Assembly: GCA_035528415.1 (NCBI GenBank)
Contig: DATKYQ010000081.1
Location: 1-64,000, forward strand
Length of the DNA stretch: 64,000 bases
Direction of reading: 5' to 3'
DNA from: DATKYQ01 sp035528415
GTDB taxonomy: Bacteria > Myxococcota > B64-G9
The position numbers were made by a program, and so were the translations under genes. The notes below the pieces were generated by a model. That model was not told the origin of the DNA. It made no database searches and was given only the letters and a program-made list of their open reading frames with translations. Shown piece by piece: positions 1-8,297 of this stretch. Positions within the stretch are counted from its first letter, which is position 1. Every line of letters begins with the position of its first letter.

Positions 1-192
1 TCCAGAAAGGTAACACTTGGCAAAGCGGATCTGTGCCTGTGTGAAGCCATGAAAGGACGCACTGCCAAAGAATCAAATTGCCTTCGGCAGCTCAGGAGGG
101 ATCTTTTCTCTTGACAGGCTTTTCCATAGACGGAGGTTGCCTCCATCGCTCTCTCTCCCCCCCGGTCGGCCCATGGGCCTTGGTGATCTCTC

Positions 193-221
193 TTGAAACC
201 GATGTGAACTTCTGCTAGACG
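193..221 (+). promoter_or_regulatory. possible sigma70-type promoter of the clpA-like gene
   Basis: TTGAAA at 193-198 is followed after 17 bases by TAGACG at 216-221. The -35 box is a good match and the -10 box a weak one, of the TAG type also seen at other genes in this window. It lies 30 bases before the start codon. The rest of the first 250 bases holds no gene I can support; a second TTGACA at 111-116 has no convincing -10 partner. Confidence 0.3.
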
Positions 222-250
222 AAGGCTACATCAACGAGCGTGGAGCCACG

Positions 251-2677
251 ATGACGCTGCATCTCAGTACCGAGCTCAGGCAGGTCATGGCCGAGGCGCA
301 GGACATCGCCGGCCAGGTCGGGCAGCGGCTCAGCAGCGCCCACTTGCTGCTGGCGCTGTTTACCGTTCAGAACCGGGCCGAGATCCTGCTCAAGGAGAAG
401 CAGGTGGACGAGGATGTCATCCTGGCCTACGTCCATACGGTCGAGGGAGAGCCCACAGAGACCGTCAAGATCGTCCACAAGAAGGCCCTGCAGATCGCGG
501 TCGGCTGCGGGGCCGAGGCTGTCGATTGCCTGCACCTGCTGATTGCGCTTTGCGGCATGCGTAACACGCTGGCCTACGAACTGTTGCGGCGCAGCGGCCT
601 TAGCGTGCCCCAGTTTCGTAACACGGCCCTCTCCTACGTCACCGGCCGGCTGCCGCGGCGCCTGACGGTCAAGCGCCAGAGCGACCAGAGCGTAAGCCAG
701 GCGCCGGCCAGGGCTCCGCTGATCGACATTCCTTCCATGCCGCCGGCCGCCGTGCCGCTCTATGAGCCCGGGCAGGTGGAGCGAGAGGCGCTGGAAGACG
801 ATCAAGATGACGATGAACGCGAAATGGCCGCGGCAAACACCTCCTGCCCGCCGACCGAGTGGGATCTCGAACCAACCCGGTTCCCGCTCTTGCAACGCCT
901 GGGGCGTAACCTGACCGCCCTGGCGGCGATCGGCCGCATCGATCCGCTGGTTGGCCGCGATCGCGAGGTCAGCGAGGTTATCGATACCCTGCTCAAGCGC
1001 CGGGCCAATAACCCATTGCTGGTGGGCGAGCCCGGCGTGGGCAAGACGGCCATCGTCGAGGGTCTGGCGCTGCGCATCGTCCAGGGGAAGAGCGACGCCG
1101 CGCCCCTCAAGGATCGGCGCATCATCGAGTTGGACGTGGCCTCGATGCTGGCAGGCACACAACTGCGCGGCGCCTTTTCCGAAAAGCTGGGGCAAATTCG
1201 GCGTGAGGTCAAGAATGCCAAGGGTTCGGTTGTTATCTTCATCGACGAGATGCATACACTCATGGGTGCCGGGGCTACCGGGGACGGCCCCCAGGATGCC
1301 GCCAACGAGTTGAAGGCCGCCCTGGCCCGCGGCGAGTTTCCCTGTATCGGCGCTACCACCTATGACGAGTACCGGCGCTTCATCGAACAGGATGCGGCGC
1401 TGTCCAGGAGATTCCGGGCGATCCGGGTGCCCGAGCCGTCGGCGGAGGAGACGCTTACCATTCTCGAGGGCATCGCCGAGGAGTACGCCCGGCATCACGG
1501 AGTGGCATACGACCGCGAGGCGCTCGATGCGGCCGTGCGCCTGTCGTCGCGCTACATCACCGATCGCTGTCTGCCCGACAAGGCCATCTCGCTGCTCGAC
1601 CTGGCCGGCTCGCGGGCGCGACGTTCCGGCAAGGTGCGCGTGAACCGCGAGGCGGTGGCGCGGGTGGTCTCTTCGGTGGCTTCGATTCCGGTCGATCGGC
1701 TATTGATGACCGACGCCGAGCGCTTGCTGAACATGGAGAATATTATCGGCCTGCAACTGATCGGACACTCCCGGGCCGTGCGTTCGATCGCCGGGGTCAT
1801 CCGGCGTAACTACGCCGGCTTCGCCAACAAACGTCCGATCGGCTCGTTCTTGTTCCTGGGACCGACGGGAGTAGGCAAGACGGAATGTGCCCGGGCGCTG
1901 GCCTCATTCTTGTTCGGTTCGCGCGATGACCTGGTGAAGATCGATATGAGTGAGTACTCCGAGGGTCACAGCATCTCGCGTCTGCTCGGATCGCCGCCGG
2001 GTTATGTCGGCCACCAGGAGGGGGGACAGCTTACCGAGGCCGTGCGCCGCAAGCCGTACACCATCGTGTTGTTCGACGAGGTGGAGAAGGCCCACCCCGA
2101 GGTGCAGCAGATCCTGTTGCAAATCCTGGATGATGGGCGCCTGACCGACGGGCGCGGCCGCAGTGTCGATTTCAGCAATGTGGTCGTGATCCTGACCTCG
2201 AACCTGGGTTCCGCCGAGTTGGCCTCTGAGAGCCGGGGCCAGGCAAGGATAGGCTTCGGGCAGGCAGCGACATCGCCGTCCGACGCCGAACCCGGAGCCT
2301 CCGTCATGGCGGCCGCCCGCAAGGCGTTTCCCGCCGAACTGTGGGGCCGGATGGAGGAGCGCCTGTTCTTCAGGCCTCTGAATAATGATGATCTGATCGC
2401 CATCGCTACGCTGATGCTGAAGGAGTCCGCGGCTCAGATCGAGCGCGAGCGGGGAATGCACCTCGAACTAGATCCCGGAGTGAGCCGGCACCTGGTCGAG
2501 GCCGGCTGCCCCGACCTCAGCCTGGGCGCCAGGCCCCTCAGGGGAGTTGTGCGCAAGCTGGTGGAAGAGCCCCTGGCCGAGGCAATTCTCGCCCATCGCA
2601 TCGAGTCGGGCGATCAAATCCGAGTTGAAGTCAAGGCGGGAAACGTAGAGTTTTACAATACTGCTCAGCCATCTTGA
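251..2677 (+). CDS. clpA: ClpA-type AAA+ ATP-dependent unfoldase
   Basis: This 808-residue protein is a Clp/Hsp100 unfoldase with two AAA+ rings, expected to unfold proteins in the cytoplasm and feed them to ClpP. An N-terminal Clp_N domain covers about the first 140 residues, followed by an acidic linker. The first ATPase module has Walker A GEPGVGKT near residue 259 and Walker B VVIFIDEMH near 327; the second has GPTGVGKT near 537 and VLFDEVEKAHP. No coiled-coil M domain lies between the modules, which argues against ClpB and full ClpC. An I667-G668-F669 tripeptide sits where ClpA and ClpX carry their ClpP-docking loop, so a ClpP partnership is likely. GGAG precedes the ATG. No clpS or clpP is nearby. 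The family is certain; the ClpA label against a ClpC-like paralogue is less so. Confidence 0.9.
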   Translation: MTLHLSTELRQVMAEAQDIAGQVGQRLSSAHLLLALFTVQNRAEILLKEKQVDEDVILAYVHTVEGEPTETVKIVHKKALQIAVGCGAEAVDCLHLLIALCGMRNTLAYELLRRSGLSVPQFRNTALSYVTGRLPRRLTVKRQSDQSVSQAPARAPLIDIPSMPPAAVPLYEPGQVEREALEDDQDDDEREMAAANTSCPPTEWDLEPTRFPLLQRLGRNLTALAAIGRIDPLVGRDREVSEVIDTLLKRRANNPLLVGEPGVGKTAIVEGLALRIVQGKSDAAPLKDRRIIELDVASMLAGTQLRGAFSEKLGQIRREVKNAKGSVVIFIDEMHTLMGAGATGDGPQDAANELKAALARGEFPCIGATTYDEYRRFIEQDAALSRRFRAIRVPEPSAEETLTILEGIAEEYARHHGVAYDREALDAAVRLSSRYITDRCLPDKAISLLDLAGSRARRSGKVRVNREAVARVVSSVASIPVDRLLMTDAERLLNMENIIGLQLIGHSRAVRSIAGVIRRNYAGFANKRPIGSFLFLGPTGVGKTECARALASFLFGSRDDLVKIDMSEYSEGHSISRLLGSPPGYVGHQEGGQLTEAVRRKPYTIVLFDEVEKAHPEVQQILLQILDDGRLTDGRGRSVDFSNVVVILTSNLGSAELASESRGQARIGFGQAATSPSDAEPGASVMAAARKAFPAELWGRMEERLFFRPLNNDDLIAIATLMLKESAAQIERERGMHLELDPGVSRHLVEAGCPDLSLGARPLRGVVRKLVEEPLAEAILAHRIESGDQIRVEVKAGNVEFYNTAQPS

Positions 2678-2688
2678 GTGACACCTGT

Positions 2689-3495
2689 TCAGCTTCCGGG
2701 GGCGGGCTCCATTGGGTCGTGTGAGCGCGGCGCGTTACTCGAGTTCAGCAGGGGGCGCAGTTTGCGCTTGTCCCTCGTTGAATCGAGATGCTCCGCCTTC
2801 CCAAAGGCGGCCTTGGCCTTTTGCAGCCAACCCACCCGTTGGTAGAAGCGCGCCAGGCCGGCCAGGTGGTATGCATTGAGGGGGAAAAGTTTGGTGATAG
2901 TCAGAAACTGACTCTCGGCTTCTTCAAGGCGCCCGGACTGTTCATAGAGCACGGCCAGGTTGCGCCGGGCTCCAACGTGGCTGGGCCTCTGCTTGACCAG
3001 CAATACGAATTGATGAATGCCGTCGCTCTGTCGTCCGTCCTCAACGTACAGCGTGGCCAGCCGGAAGCGCGCGTCGACCATGCTGGGCCGCAGCGTGAGC
3101 GCCCGTGTCAACTCGCGAATCGCCGCGCGCCCCTTGCCGTCCTCCTGCAGAAAAACACCGTACAGGTAATGCGCGCGCGGCATGTTATCGCCAAGACGCA
3201 CGGCCTTCGAAAGCGCGTCGGCGATCGCCTCGTGGTCGTTGTCTGTTTTCATATGGGTCACGGCGATCTCGACATACGGCAAGGCCCAGTTGGGAGACAA
3301 ACTGCTTGCCCGCTTGAAGCGAGCCAGCGCGGCCTGGTAGTTGCCCGCCCGCGCCAGCTCGACACCCTGTCTGAACCAGGCCAAGGCTCCCCGGGGGGCC
3401 GGCCGCTTGATGTTTTCACCGGAGTCGTCCCCCCCGGCTGACGCGGGAGAGAATGCAAAGATCAGCATCCACAAGCAGCTTATGAAACGAATCAC
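2689..3495 (-). CDS. exported TPR-repeat protein
   Basis: A 268-residue protein with a hydrophobic N-terminal signal (VIRFISCLWMLIFAFSPASA) and then about five tetratricopeptide repeats from roughly residue 35 to 240, recognisable from repeated A-x-x-x-Y/F-x-x-A-L and P-x-x-A-x-x-x-L patterns. TPR proteins of this kind act as periplasmic scaffolds; the partner is unknown. I chose the GTG at 3495 because it places the signal peptide at the N terminus; the frame stays open upstream to 3828, but that extension is Ser/Thr/Arg-rich and overlaps the divergent gene, so it looks spurious. The gene converges on the clpA-like gene with an 11-base gap. Signal peptide and repeats are seen; function is not assigned. 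Confidence 0.75.
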   Translation of the reverse strand: MIRFISCLWMLIFAFSPASAGGDDSGENIKRPAPRGALAWFRQGVELARAGNYQAALARFKRASSLSPNWALPYVEIAVTHMKTDNDHEAIADALSKAVRLGDNMPRAHYLYGVFLQEDGKGRAAIRELTRALTLRPSMVDARFRLATLYVEDGRQSDGIHQFVLLVKQRPSHVGARRNLAVLYEQSGRLEEAESQFLTITKLFPLNAYHLAGLARFYQRVGWLQKAKAAFGKAEHLDSTRDKRKLRPLLNSSNAPRSHDPMEPAPGS

Positions 3496-3661
3496 GTAGC
3501 AACTGTTAGCAGAAAGACAGCAGCCAGGCAAGTCGAGGGGGCTTGGAATTGCCTTGACAATCACGGGAGTGGATGTTACCCAGGAATCGGAAAAAGCGAA
3601 GGATCCCGGGGCGCTTCCGCCGGATGAATGACCACCCAAGATGTGATTGGAGCGCGTTGTG

Positions 3662-4996
3662 ATGCGAGCAGTTGTCTTTCTGATGACGGGTGTCTTCCTG
3701 GCGTCGGTAGTTGGCGGCGGTTGCACTAATCCCTGCCAGGAAGAGATCGACTCCCTGCGCGATCGGGTCATGCGCTTCGTCAATGATACCGATCCGCTCG
3801 AGTTCGGCGAACAGCGTTGCGACATCAACCCGAACTCGGATCACTACGATCACATCTGCGACTATGCCCTCAGGGCGCTGGCAGTACGTTGGCCATACTA
3901 CGATTGCACTTCCTGCGACGCGCTGGAGATCAAGCTGTGTGGTTGTTACGACGACACGATCTGGGTGGTGGACGACGACGGCAAGCCGATTTACACGGGG
4001 CTGGTCTATTGCCTGGCCGGCTACTATCGCTTGCGCAACCTGTGTGCCTGCGATCCCGGCTTCGACGGCAAGCCGGAAGACGGTTGCTACGATAAGAGCG
4101 GTGAGCGGGTCTGCGCCGAGCCGCTCTCGCCGCAGCTCAGGCACCCGACGCTGCAGCAAACCGACGTCTGTGATTCGCTGCTGCCTCCTTTCAGTTGCTC
4201 CGCATACGACGGTGACGCTGACGGGATTCCCGATCAATACGACGGCGGGCAGGACATGAGCGACGCGAAATCGGCCGAGGACGTCGAGTGTCTCGATGGC
4301 CCGCCGTGCGCTCCGAATTCTCCCACCTGCGATCCCATGCGCGCATCCTGGAACGACTGGTTCGAGAACAAGAGAAGCCTTTACGAAGGATCCAGGATTT
4401 TCAAAGACGCCGACGGATCGCCCGATGACCGGGACGGCGACGGGGTGTCCGACTCATGTGACAGCTGCCAGTTGAATCCCAACGGCTTCGACTGCCAGAA
4501 GGAAATACAGGGGCAGAAGGTCTTCCTCCCGCGCTGCAATGCAAACAACGACGATGGCGGAGTGAGCGATGTCTGCTGGGTAACGTCGGGCGGCAAGGGC
4601 GGCTGGAGCTATGCGATCGGAGAGATCTGCCAGAACGGTTCGGCGGCTCTTTCGGAACTGGACTTCGGCGACCAGAGAGACACCGACGGCGACGGCGTGG
4701 GAGATGCCTGCGACGGAGACCTGGACGGGGACGGAGTCGGCAACGACATTGACAATTGCCCGGTGGCCCCCAATTCCGACCAGCTAAACACCGATGCCGA
4801 CAACCAGCAAGGCGGCGCGGATGATATCGGCGATGCCTGCGATCCCGACGACGACGGTGACGGCGTATGCGATCCCATCCATCGCGGAGACGCGCTCAAT
4901 CCCTGCACCGGCTCGGACAACTGCTCCAAGGTGTACAATCCCGGCCAGGCTGATTCAGACCGGGACGGCTTCGGTGACGCCTGTGACCCGAATTGA
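3662..4996 (+). CDS. Cys-rich lipoprotein with thrombospondin type 3 (calcium-binding) repeats
   Basis: A 444-residue exported protein. The N terminus MRAVVFLMTGVFLAS ends in VVGGGC, so Cys21 is a plausible lipidation site. The middle is cysteine-rich and resembles no family I know. The C-terminal third carries thrombospondin type 3 repeats: aspartate-rich D-x-D-G-D-G-V runs alternating with D-x-C-P/N-C, as in DTDGDGVGDACD, which bind calcium in known proteins. It is therefore probably a calcium-stabilised surface protein. ATG 3662 was chosen for the signal peptide; GTG 3659 and TTG 3647 are in-frame alternatives, and GGAG at 3648-3651 fits either of the two later starts. mutS2 begins 15 bases downstream, but the two genes have no evident functional link. 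Confidence 0.8.
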   Translation: MRAVVFLMTGVFLASVVGGGCTNPCQEEIDSLRDRVMRFVNDTDPLEFGEQRCDINPNSDHYDHICDYALRALAVRWPYYDCTSCDALEIKLCGCYDDTIWVVDDDGKPIYTGLVYCLAGYYRLRNLCACDPGFDGKPEDGCYDKSGERVCAEPLSPQLRHPTLQQTDVCDSLLPPFSCSAYDGDADGIPDQYDGGQDMSDAKSAEDVECLDGPPCAPNSPTCDPMRASWNDWFENKRSLYEGSRIFKDADGSPDDRDGDGVSDSCDSCQLNPNGFDCQKEIQGQKVFLPRCNANNDDGGVSDVCWVTSGGKGGWSYAIGEICQNGSAALSELDFGDQRDTDGDGVGDACDGDLDGDGVGNDIDNCPVAPNSDQLNTDADNQQGGADDIGDACDPDDDGDGVCDPIHRGDALNPCTGSDNCSKVYNPGQADSDRDGFGDACDPN

Positions 4997-5011
4997 GGCC
5001 CCTGCCCGGGG

Positions 5012-7393
5012 ATGAAGCTTTCCGAAACATGCGTCGTGCAACTGGGCTGGGATCAAGTTCTCGAAGCCCTTTCCAGCCAAGCACTCACCCCCCTGGGGCG
5101 CGCGGCCTGCCTTTCTCTGAGGCCGGGTCGCGATCCTGAAAAAATCGAGCTGCAGCAGGAACGCTGCCGCCAACTTGGGAAGCTGCTTGACGAGGGGCGG
5201 AGCCCTCCGCTGCAATCCATCGATGATATCGGCACGGATCTCGAGCGATCCGAAAAAGGCGGGCAGCTTTCGGCTGAAGGAATCATCCGGGTGGCCCGGG
5301 CCATGCAGGTTTCATCCCGGGTGCGACATTACCTGCTGAAGGAAGGCCACCAAGCCGGTGGTGCTTTGAGCGAACTGGCCAAGGGAACCCACGACCTGTC
5401 CGCCACGGGGCGCGATTTGTTGGCCGCCTTCGATGACAACGGCGAGTTGCGCGATAGCGCAAGTCCCGAGCTGTTGCCCCTGAGGCGGACGGCGCGCGCA
5501 ATCGCCGATGGGATTCGCCGCCGCCTCGAGCGAATGATACGCAAGCCGAGGCTTCTGGCCTGCCTGGCCGACAACTATTTTACCCAACGCGCAGACCGCT
5601 ACGTGCTGCCCGTCAGGGCCGACACGCATGAACCGGTGCCCGGAATCGTCCACGACACATCGCAATCCGGCGCCACCCTTTTCATCGAACCGACCGAACT
5701 GGTCGAAGAGGGCAACCGCCTTAAAATAGCCCGGGCCGCCGTCGCCGAGCACGAGCGCCGGATCCTGCTCGAATACACACAGGAAATAGCCGGCTGTGCG
5801 CAACCTTTGGCCGAGAACCTGGCGCGGCTGGCCGAGTTCGATCTACTCATGGCCGCTGTCGCATTTCGTGAGCGCTTGAAGGCCGAGTTGATCGAGGTGC
5901 GCGGCACGGGCTTCAACCTGGTCGACGCCAGCCACCCGCTGATGGTGTTGCAGTCCGGGCGCGTCGTTCCCAACAACATTCGCATGAATTCGCGCCAGTG
6001 CTGCCTGGTGGTAACCGGCCCCAACGCCGGCGGCAAGACCGTAGTTTTAAAGACCATCGGTCTGTGCTGCATGCTGGCTCAGGCAGGGCTGGCCGTGCCG
6101 GCCGGGGAGGGATCGAGAATCGGTTTGTTCGATGAGTTGCACGTGGTCATTGGCGATGCCCAGGATATCAGTCGCGGTTTGTCGACCTTCTCGGCTCATA
6201 TCTCGACCATCGCCGGTATCCTGGATCGAGCCGGTCCCGGCGCCCTGGTTCTGCTCGACGAGGTTGCCGCCGATACCGATCCGCGCCACGGTGCGGCCCT
6301 GGCAAGCGCCGTGCTGTATGCGCTCATAGAGCGCGGCGCGACCGTGGTGGTCACGACCCACTTCGATGAACTCAAGAACCTGGCCTACCTCGATGAACGT
6401 TTTGCCAACGCCAGCGTTGGCTTCGATCTTGAACTCATGGAACCTACCTATGCGTTGCATCCGGATATTCCCGGCCGCAGTCTGACCCTCGATATCGCGC
6501 GTCGCCTGGGAGTTGCTGAGCCGGTGCTGCAAAATGCGGCGGAGCGCCTTGACGGATCGGAGCGCGACTTCGAGAAAGTACTCGCCGACTTGGCGCGAGA
6601 GCAGCAGGCGCTAGCCTCCTTGCGCCGTGAACTTGCCGAGTCAGTAAGTGCGGCCAGGCGCGAGGCCCATGCTCATGCGCAGGCGGCCGAGGATTTCTCG
6701 ACGCGGCAACGCGAGATGCTTGGCGACGAAAGAGCCCAACTGCTGCAGGAGATCAGCGGCGTGCGCCGGAAGGTGGCCGAGATGATCGAATCTTTAAGAA
6801 GCAACCTGTCTATGAAGGCGGCGGTCGAGACCAGCCAGAGACTGAAGGAGGTCGAGAGCGATATTCGCGGCCAGATCGACGAGCAACCGCGCGCTCCTGC
6901 CGCCAACGAGCACGAACTGCATCCCGGTGACAACGTGCGCATTGCGTCTTGGGGAAAGCAGGCACAGGTGACCGCGGTGGACAGCCGCGCCGGCATGGTG
7001 AGCGTCAGGATGGGATCGATCCGCAGCCGCCTGCCCATAGAACAGCTCGAGTGGGTGTCGGCCTGTCCGCCCCGTCGCAGCCCCCGCCCCCGCCGGGGCG
7101 GGGACGGGGGCGGGGGGGAGAATGGTTCACATTCGGTCGAGGTGCGTGCAGCGGGTAACACGCTCGACCTGCGGGGTCAGAGGGTGGATGAGTCGCTGGA
7201 CGAGCTCGACAAATTCCTCGACAACCTCTTCGCCACCGGCCAGGAGGTGGCCTTCATCATCCACGGGCACGGCAGCGGCGCACTCAGGGCGGCAGTACGG
7301 GATTACCTGAAAGGATCACCCTATCCGCGGCACTTTCGTCCGGGGACTCCGGAAGAGGGCGCCGACGGGGTGACAGTGGTAAAGCTGAAGTAA
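5012..7393 (+). CDS. mutS2: MutS2 family ATPase with C-terminal Smr nuclease domain
   Basis: This 793-residue protein has the MutS2 layout: core and clamp domains, an ATPase with Walker A GPNAGGKT near residue 336 and Walker B LVLLDEVAADTDP near 412, a coiled-coil region (about 510-640), a small KOW-like barrel, then an Smr domain from about 715 with LDLRG and HGHGSGALR. MutS2 proteins bind branched DNA or collided ribosomes; they suppress recombination or rescue ribosomes rather than performing mismatch repair. Length matches the family. The linker before Smr contains an odd Pro/Arg/Gly stretch (about residues 688-705) encoded by an almost pure G/C palindrome at 7081-7118. It starts 15 bases after the preceding lipoprotein gene and converges on the ferredoxin gene. 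Confidence 0.93.
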   Translation: MKLSETCVVQLGWDQVLEALSSQALTPLGRAACLSLRPGRDPEKIELQQERCRQLGKLLDEGRSPPLQSIDDIGTDLERSEKGGQLSAEGIIRVARAMQVSSRVRHYLLKEGHQAGGALSELAKGTHDLSATGRDLLAAFDDNGELRDSASPELLPLRRTARAIADGIRRRLERMIRKPRLLACLADNYFTQRADRYVLPVRADTHEPVPGIVHDTSQSGATLFIEPTELVEEGNRLKIARAAVAEHERRILLEYTQEIAGCAQPLAENLARLAEFDLLMAAVAFRERLKAELIEVRGTGFNLVDASHPLMVLQSGRVVPNNIRMNSRQCCLVVTGPNAGGKTVVLKTIGLCCMLAQAGLAVPAGEGSRIGLFDELHVVIGDAQDISRGLSTFSAHISTIAGILDRAGPGALVLLDEVAADTDPRHGAALASAVLYALIERGATVVVTTHFDELKNLAYLDERFANASVGFDLELMEPTYALHPDIPGRSLTLDIARRLGVAEPVLQNAAERLDGSERDFEKVLADLAREQQALASLRRELAESVSAARREAHAHAQAAEDFSTRQREMLGDERAQLLQEISGVRRKVAEMIESLRSNLSMKAAVETSQRLKEVESDIRGQIDEQPRAPAANEHELHPGDNVRIASWGKQAQVTAVDSRAGMVSVRMGSIRSRLPIEQLEWVSACPPRRSPRPRRGGDGGGGENGSHSVEVRAAGNTLDLRGQRVDESLDELDKFLDNLFATGQEVAFIIHGHGSGALRAAVRDYLKGSPYPRHFRPGTPEEGADGVTVVKLK
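7081..7118. repeat. GC-only palindrome and G-run tract inside mutS2
   Basis: Nine-base arms CCCCGCCCC (7082-7090) and GGGGCGGGG (7095-7103) flank CGCC and can form a strong hairpin. The right arm leads into four runs of four or more G (7095-7098, 7100-7103, 7106-7110, 7112-7118), a G-quadruplex pattern on the plus strand. It keeps the reading frame and lies between the barrel and Smr domains of MutS2. Confidence 0.8.
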
Positions 7394-7399
7394 GAGTTC

Positions 7400-7609
7400 T
7401 TACTCGACCTTGACGATGCACTCCGGGACAGGGCACTCCTCGCGGCACTGAGGTTCGCCTTCGTCGACGCACTCGGTGCAAAGCTCGGTGTCGATCACGT
7501 AAATGGTTTCGCCGTCGGAATCCGTTTCTTCGCTGATGGCTTCGCGGGGACAAACCATGACGCAGGCGCCGCACTTGAGACATTCATCATCAATGATTTT
7601 CATGGCCAT
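7400..7609 (-). CDS. 2[4Fe-4S] ferredoxin, YfhL/Allochromatium type
   Basis: A 69-residue ferredoxin with two cluster motifs. The first is C10-x2-C13-x2-C16-x3-C20-P. The second is C44-x2-C47-x8-C55-x3-C59-P with an extra C64; the eight-residue loop between its second and third cysteines is the mark of the YfhL/Allochromatium vinosum subfamily, whose clusters have unusually low potentials. It is a soluble cytoplasmic electron carrier; the partner is unknown, though the divergent nitroreductase is the nearest redox enzyme. ATG 7609 follows a GAGGAG site by nine bases, whereas the longer reading frame has no such site. A good promoter lies at 7640-7668. Confidence 0.9.
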   Translation of the reverse strand: MAMKIIDDECLKCGACVMVCPREAISEETDSDGETIYVIDTELCTECVDEGEPQCREECPVPECIVKVE

Positions 7610-7639
7610 GACTGTCTTCTCCTCTGGTAGATTGCAAGA

Positions 7640-7668
7640 TGTATAGGCACGCAATCGGCGCCTGTCAA
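7640..7668 (-). promoter_or_regulatory. sigma70-type promoter of the ferredoxin gene
   Basis: Read on the minus strand: TTGACA (7668-7663), a 17-base spacer, then TATACA (7645-7640). The -35 box is a perfect consensus and the -10 box matches at four of six positions. The start codon is 31 bases downstream with a GAGGAG ribosome site between. Confidence 0.6.
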
Positions 7669-7712
7669 CAGGTTTGTTTCATGATGGTTAGAGCGCTGAA
7701 AAACCGGCGGGC

Positions 7713-7741
7713 TTGCGAGCCGGGCGCCTGTGAACTATATT
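7713..7741 (+). promoter_or_regulatory. sigma70-type promoter of the nitroreductase gene
   Basis: TTGCGA at 7713-7718, a 17-base spacer, and TATATT at 7736-7741 (five of six -10 matches). A GGAAGG ribosome site and ATG 7761 follow directly. Confidence 0.5.
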
Positions 7742-7760
7742 GACGGGAAGGAAGGTGCGA

Positions 7761-8285
7761 ATGGAAAAGGAGATCCTCGATGCGCTAAAGAAGCGCAGGA
7801 GTTGCAGGGAATTTCTCCCGGAGGGGATCCCGGACGACACCATCGCCCGCATCATCGAGGCGGGCACTTGGGCTCCGAACGCCGGCAACGTGCAGCCCTG
7901 GTACTTCTACATACTCAGGGACGATTACCTGAAGCACAAGCTGGCCGAGGCGGCCCTGCAACAGAAGTTCATCGCCCAGGCTCCGGTGGTGATCGTCGTC
8001 TGTGCCGACCTCGATCGCGCCCGGGCTGCCTACAAGAAGCGCGGCGAGGAGCTCTACTGCCTGCAGGACTCTGCCGCGGCCGCCCAGAACATGTTGCTTG
8101 CAGCACAGGCCATGGGGCTTGCTTCGTGCTGGGTAGGAGCCTTCGATGAGCGTACTACGAGCGAATTGCTGGATATACTGCCGTCCCACCGGCCGGTGGC
8201 CCTGCTGTGCTTCGGAAAGCCCAAGCAGTTGACGCGCAACCCGGGCAGGTTACCGCTGCATAAGATATTTTCAGAAGTCGACTGA
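7761..8285 (+). CDS. nitroreductase family flavoprotein
   Basis: A 174-residue FMN-dependent nitroreductase-fold oxidoreductase. The N terminus holds the family's phosphate-binding pattern KKRRSCREF (about residues 10-18), followed by the W-A-P-N-A-G-N-V-Q-P-W motif near 40-50 that lines the flavin site. The C-terminal half contains the CWVGAF segment and ends in LCFGKP, as in small single-domain nitroreductases. Such enzymes reduce nitro compounds, quinones or flavins with NAD(P)H; the substrate cannot be read from the sequence. ATG 7761 was chosen over TTG 7740 because GGAAGG stands just before it and the promoter -10 box overlaps the upstream start. It is divergent from the ferredoxin gene. 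Confidence 0.85.
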   Translation: MEKEILDALKKRRSCREFLPEGIPDDTIARIIEAGTWAPNAGNVQPWYFYILRDDYLKHKLAEAALQQKFIAQAPVVIVVCADLDRARAAYKKRGEELYCLQDSAAAAQNMLLAAQAMGLASCWVGAFDERTTSELLDILPSHRPVALLCFGKPKQLTRNPGRLPLHKIFSEVD

Positions 8286-8297
8286 GCAAATCGCCCG

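Noticed and set aside
1..250. Small gene or tRNA in the left flank
   Set aside because: No cloverleaf pattern, and no open frame with a start and ribosome site was found.
215..1498. Long minus-strand open frame of 427 codons opposite the clpA-like gene
   Set aside because: It overlaps a certain AAA+ gene, is low in recognisable motifs and is the usual third-position mirror frame of GC-rich coding DNA.
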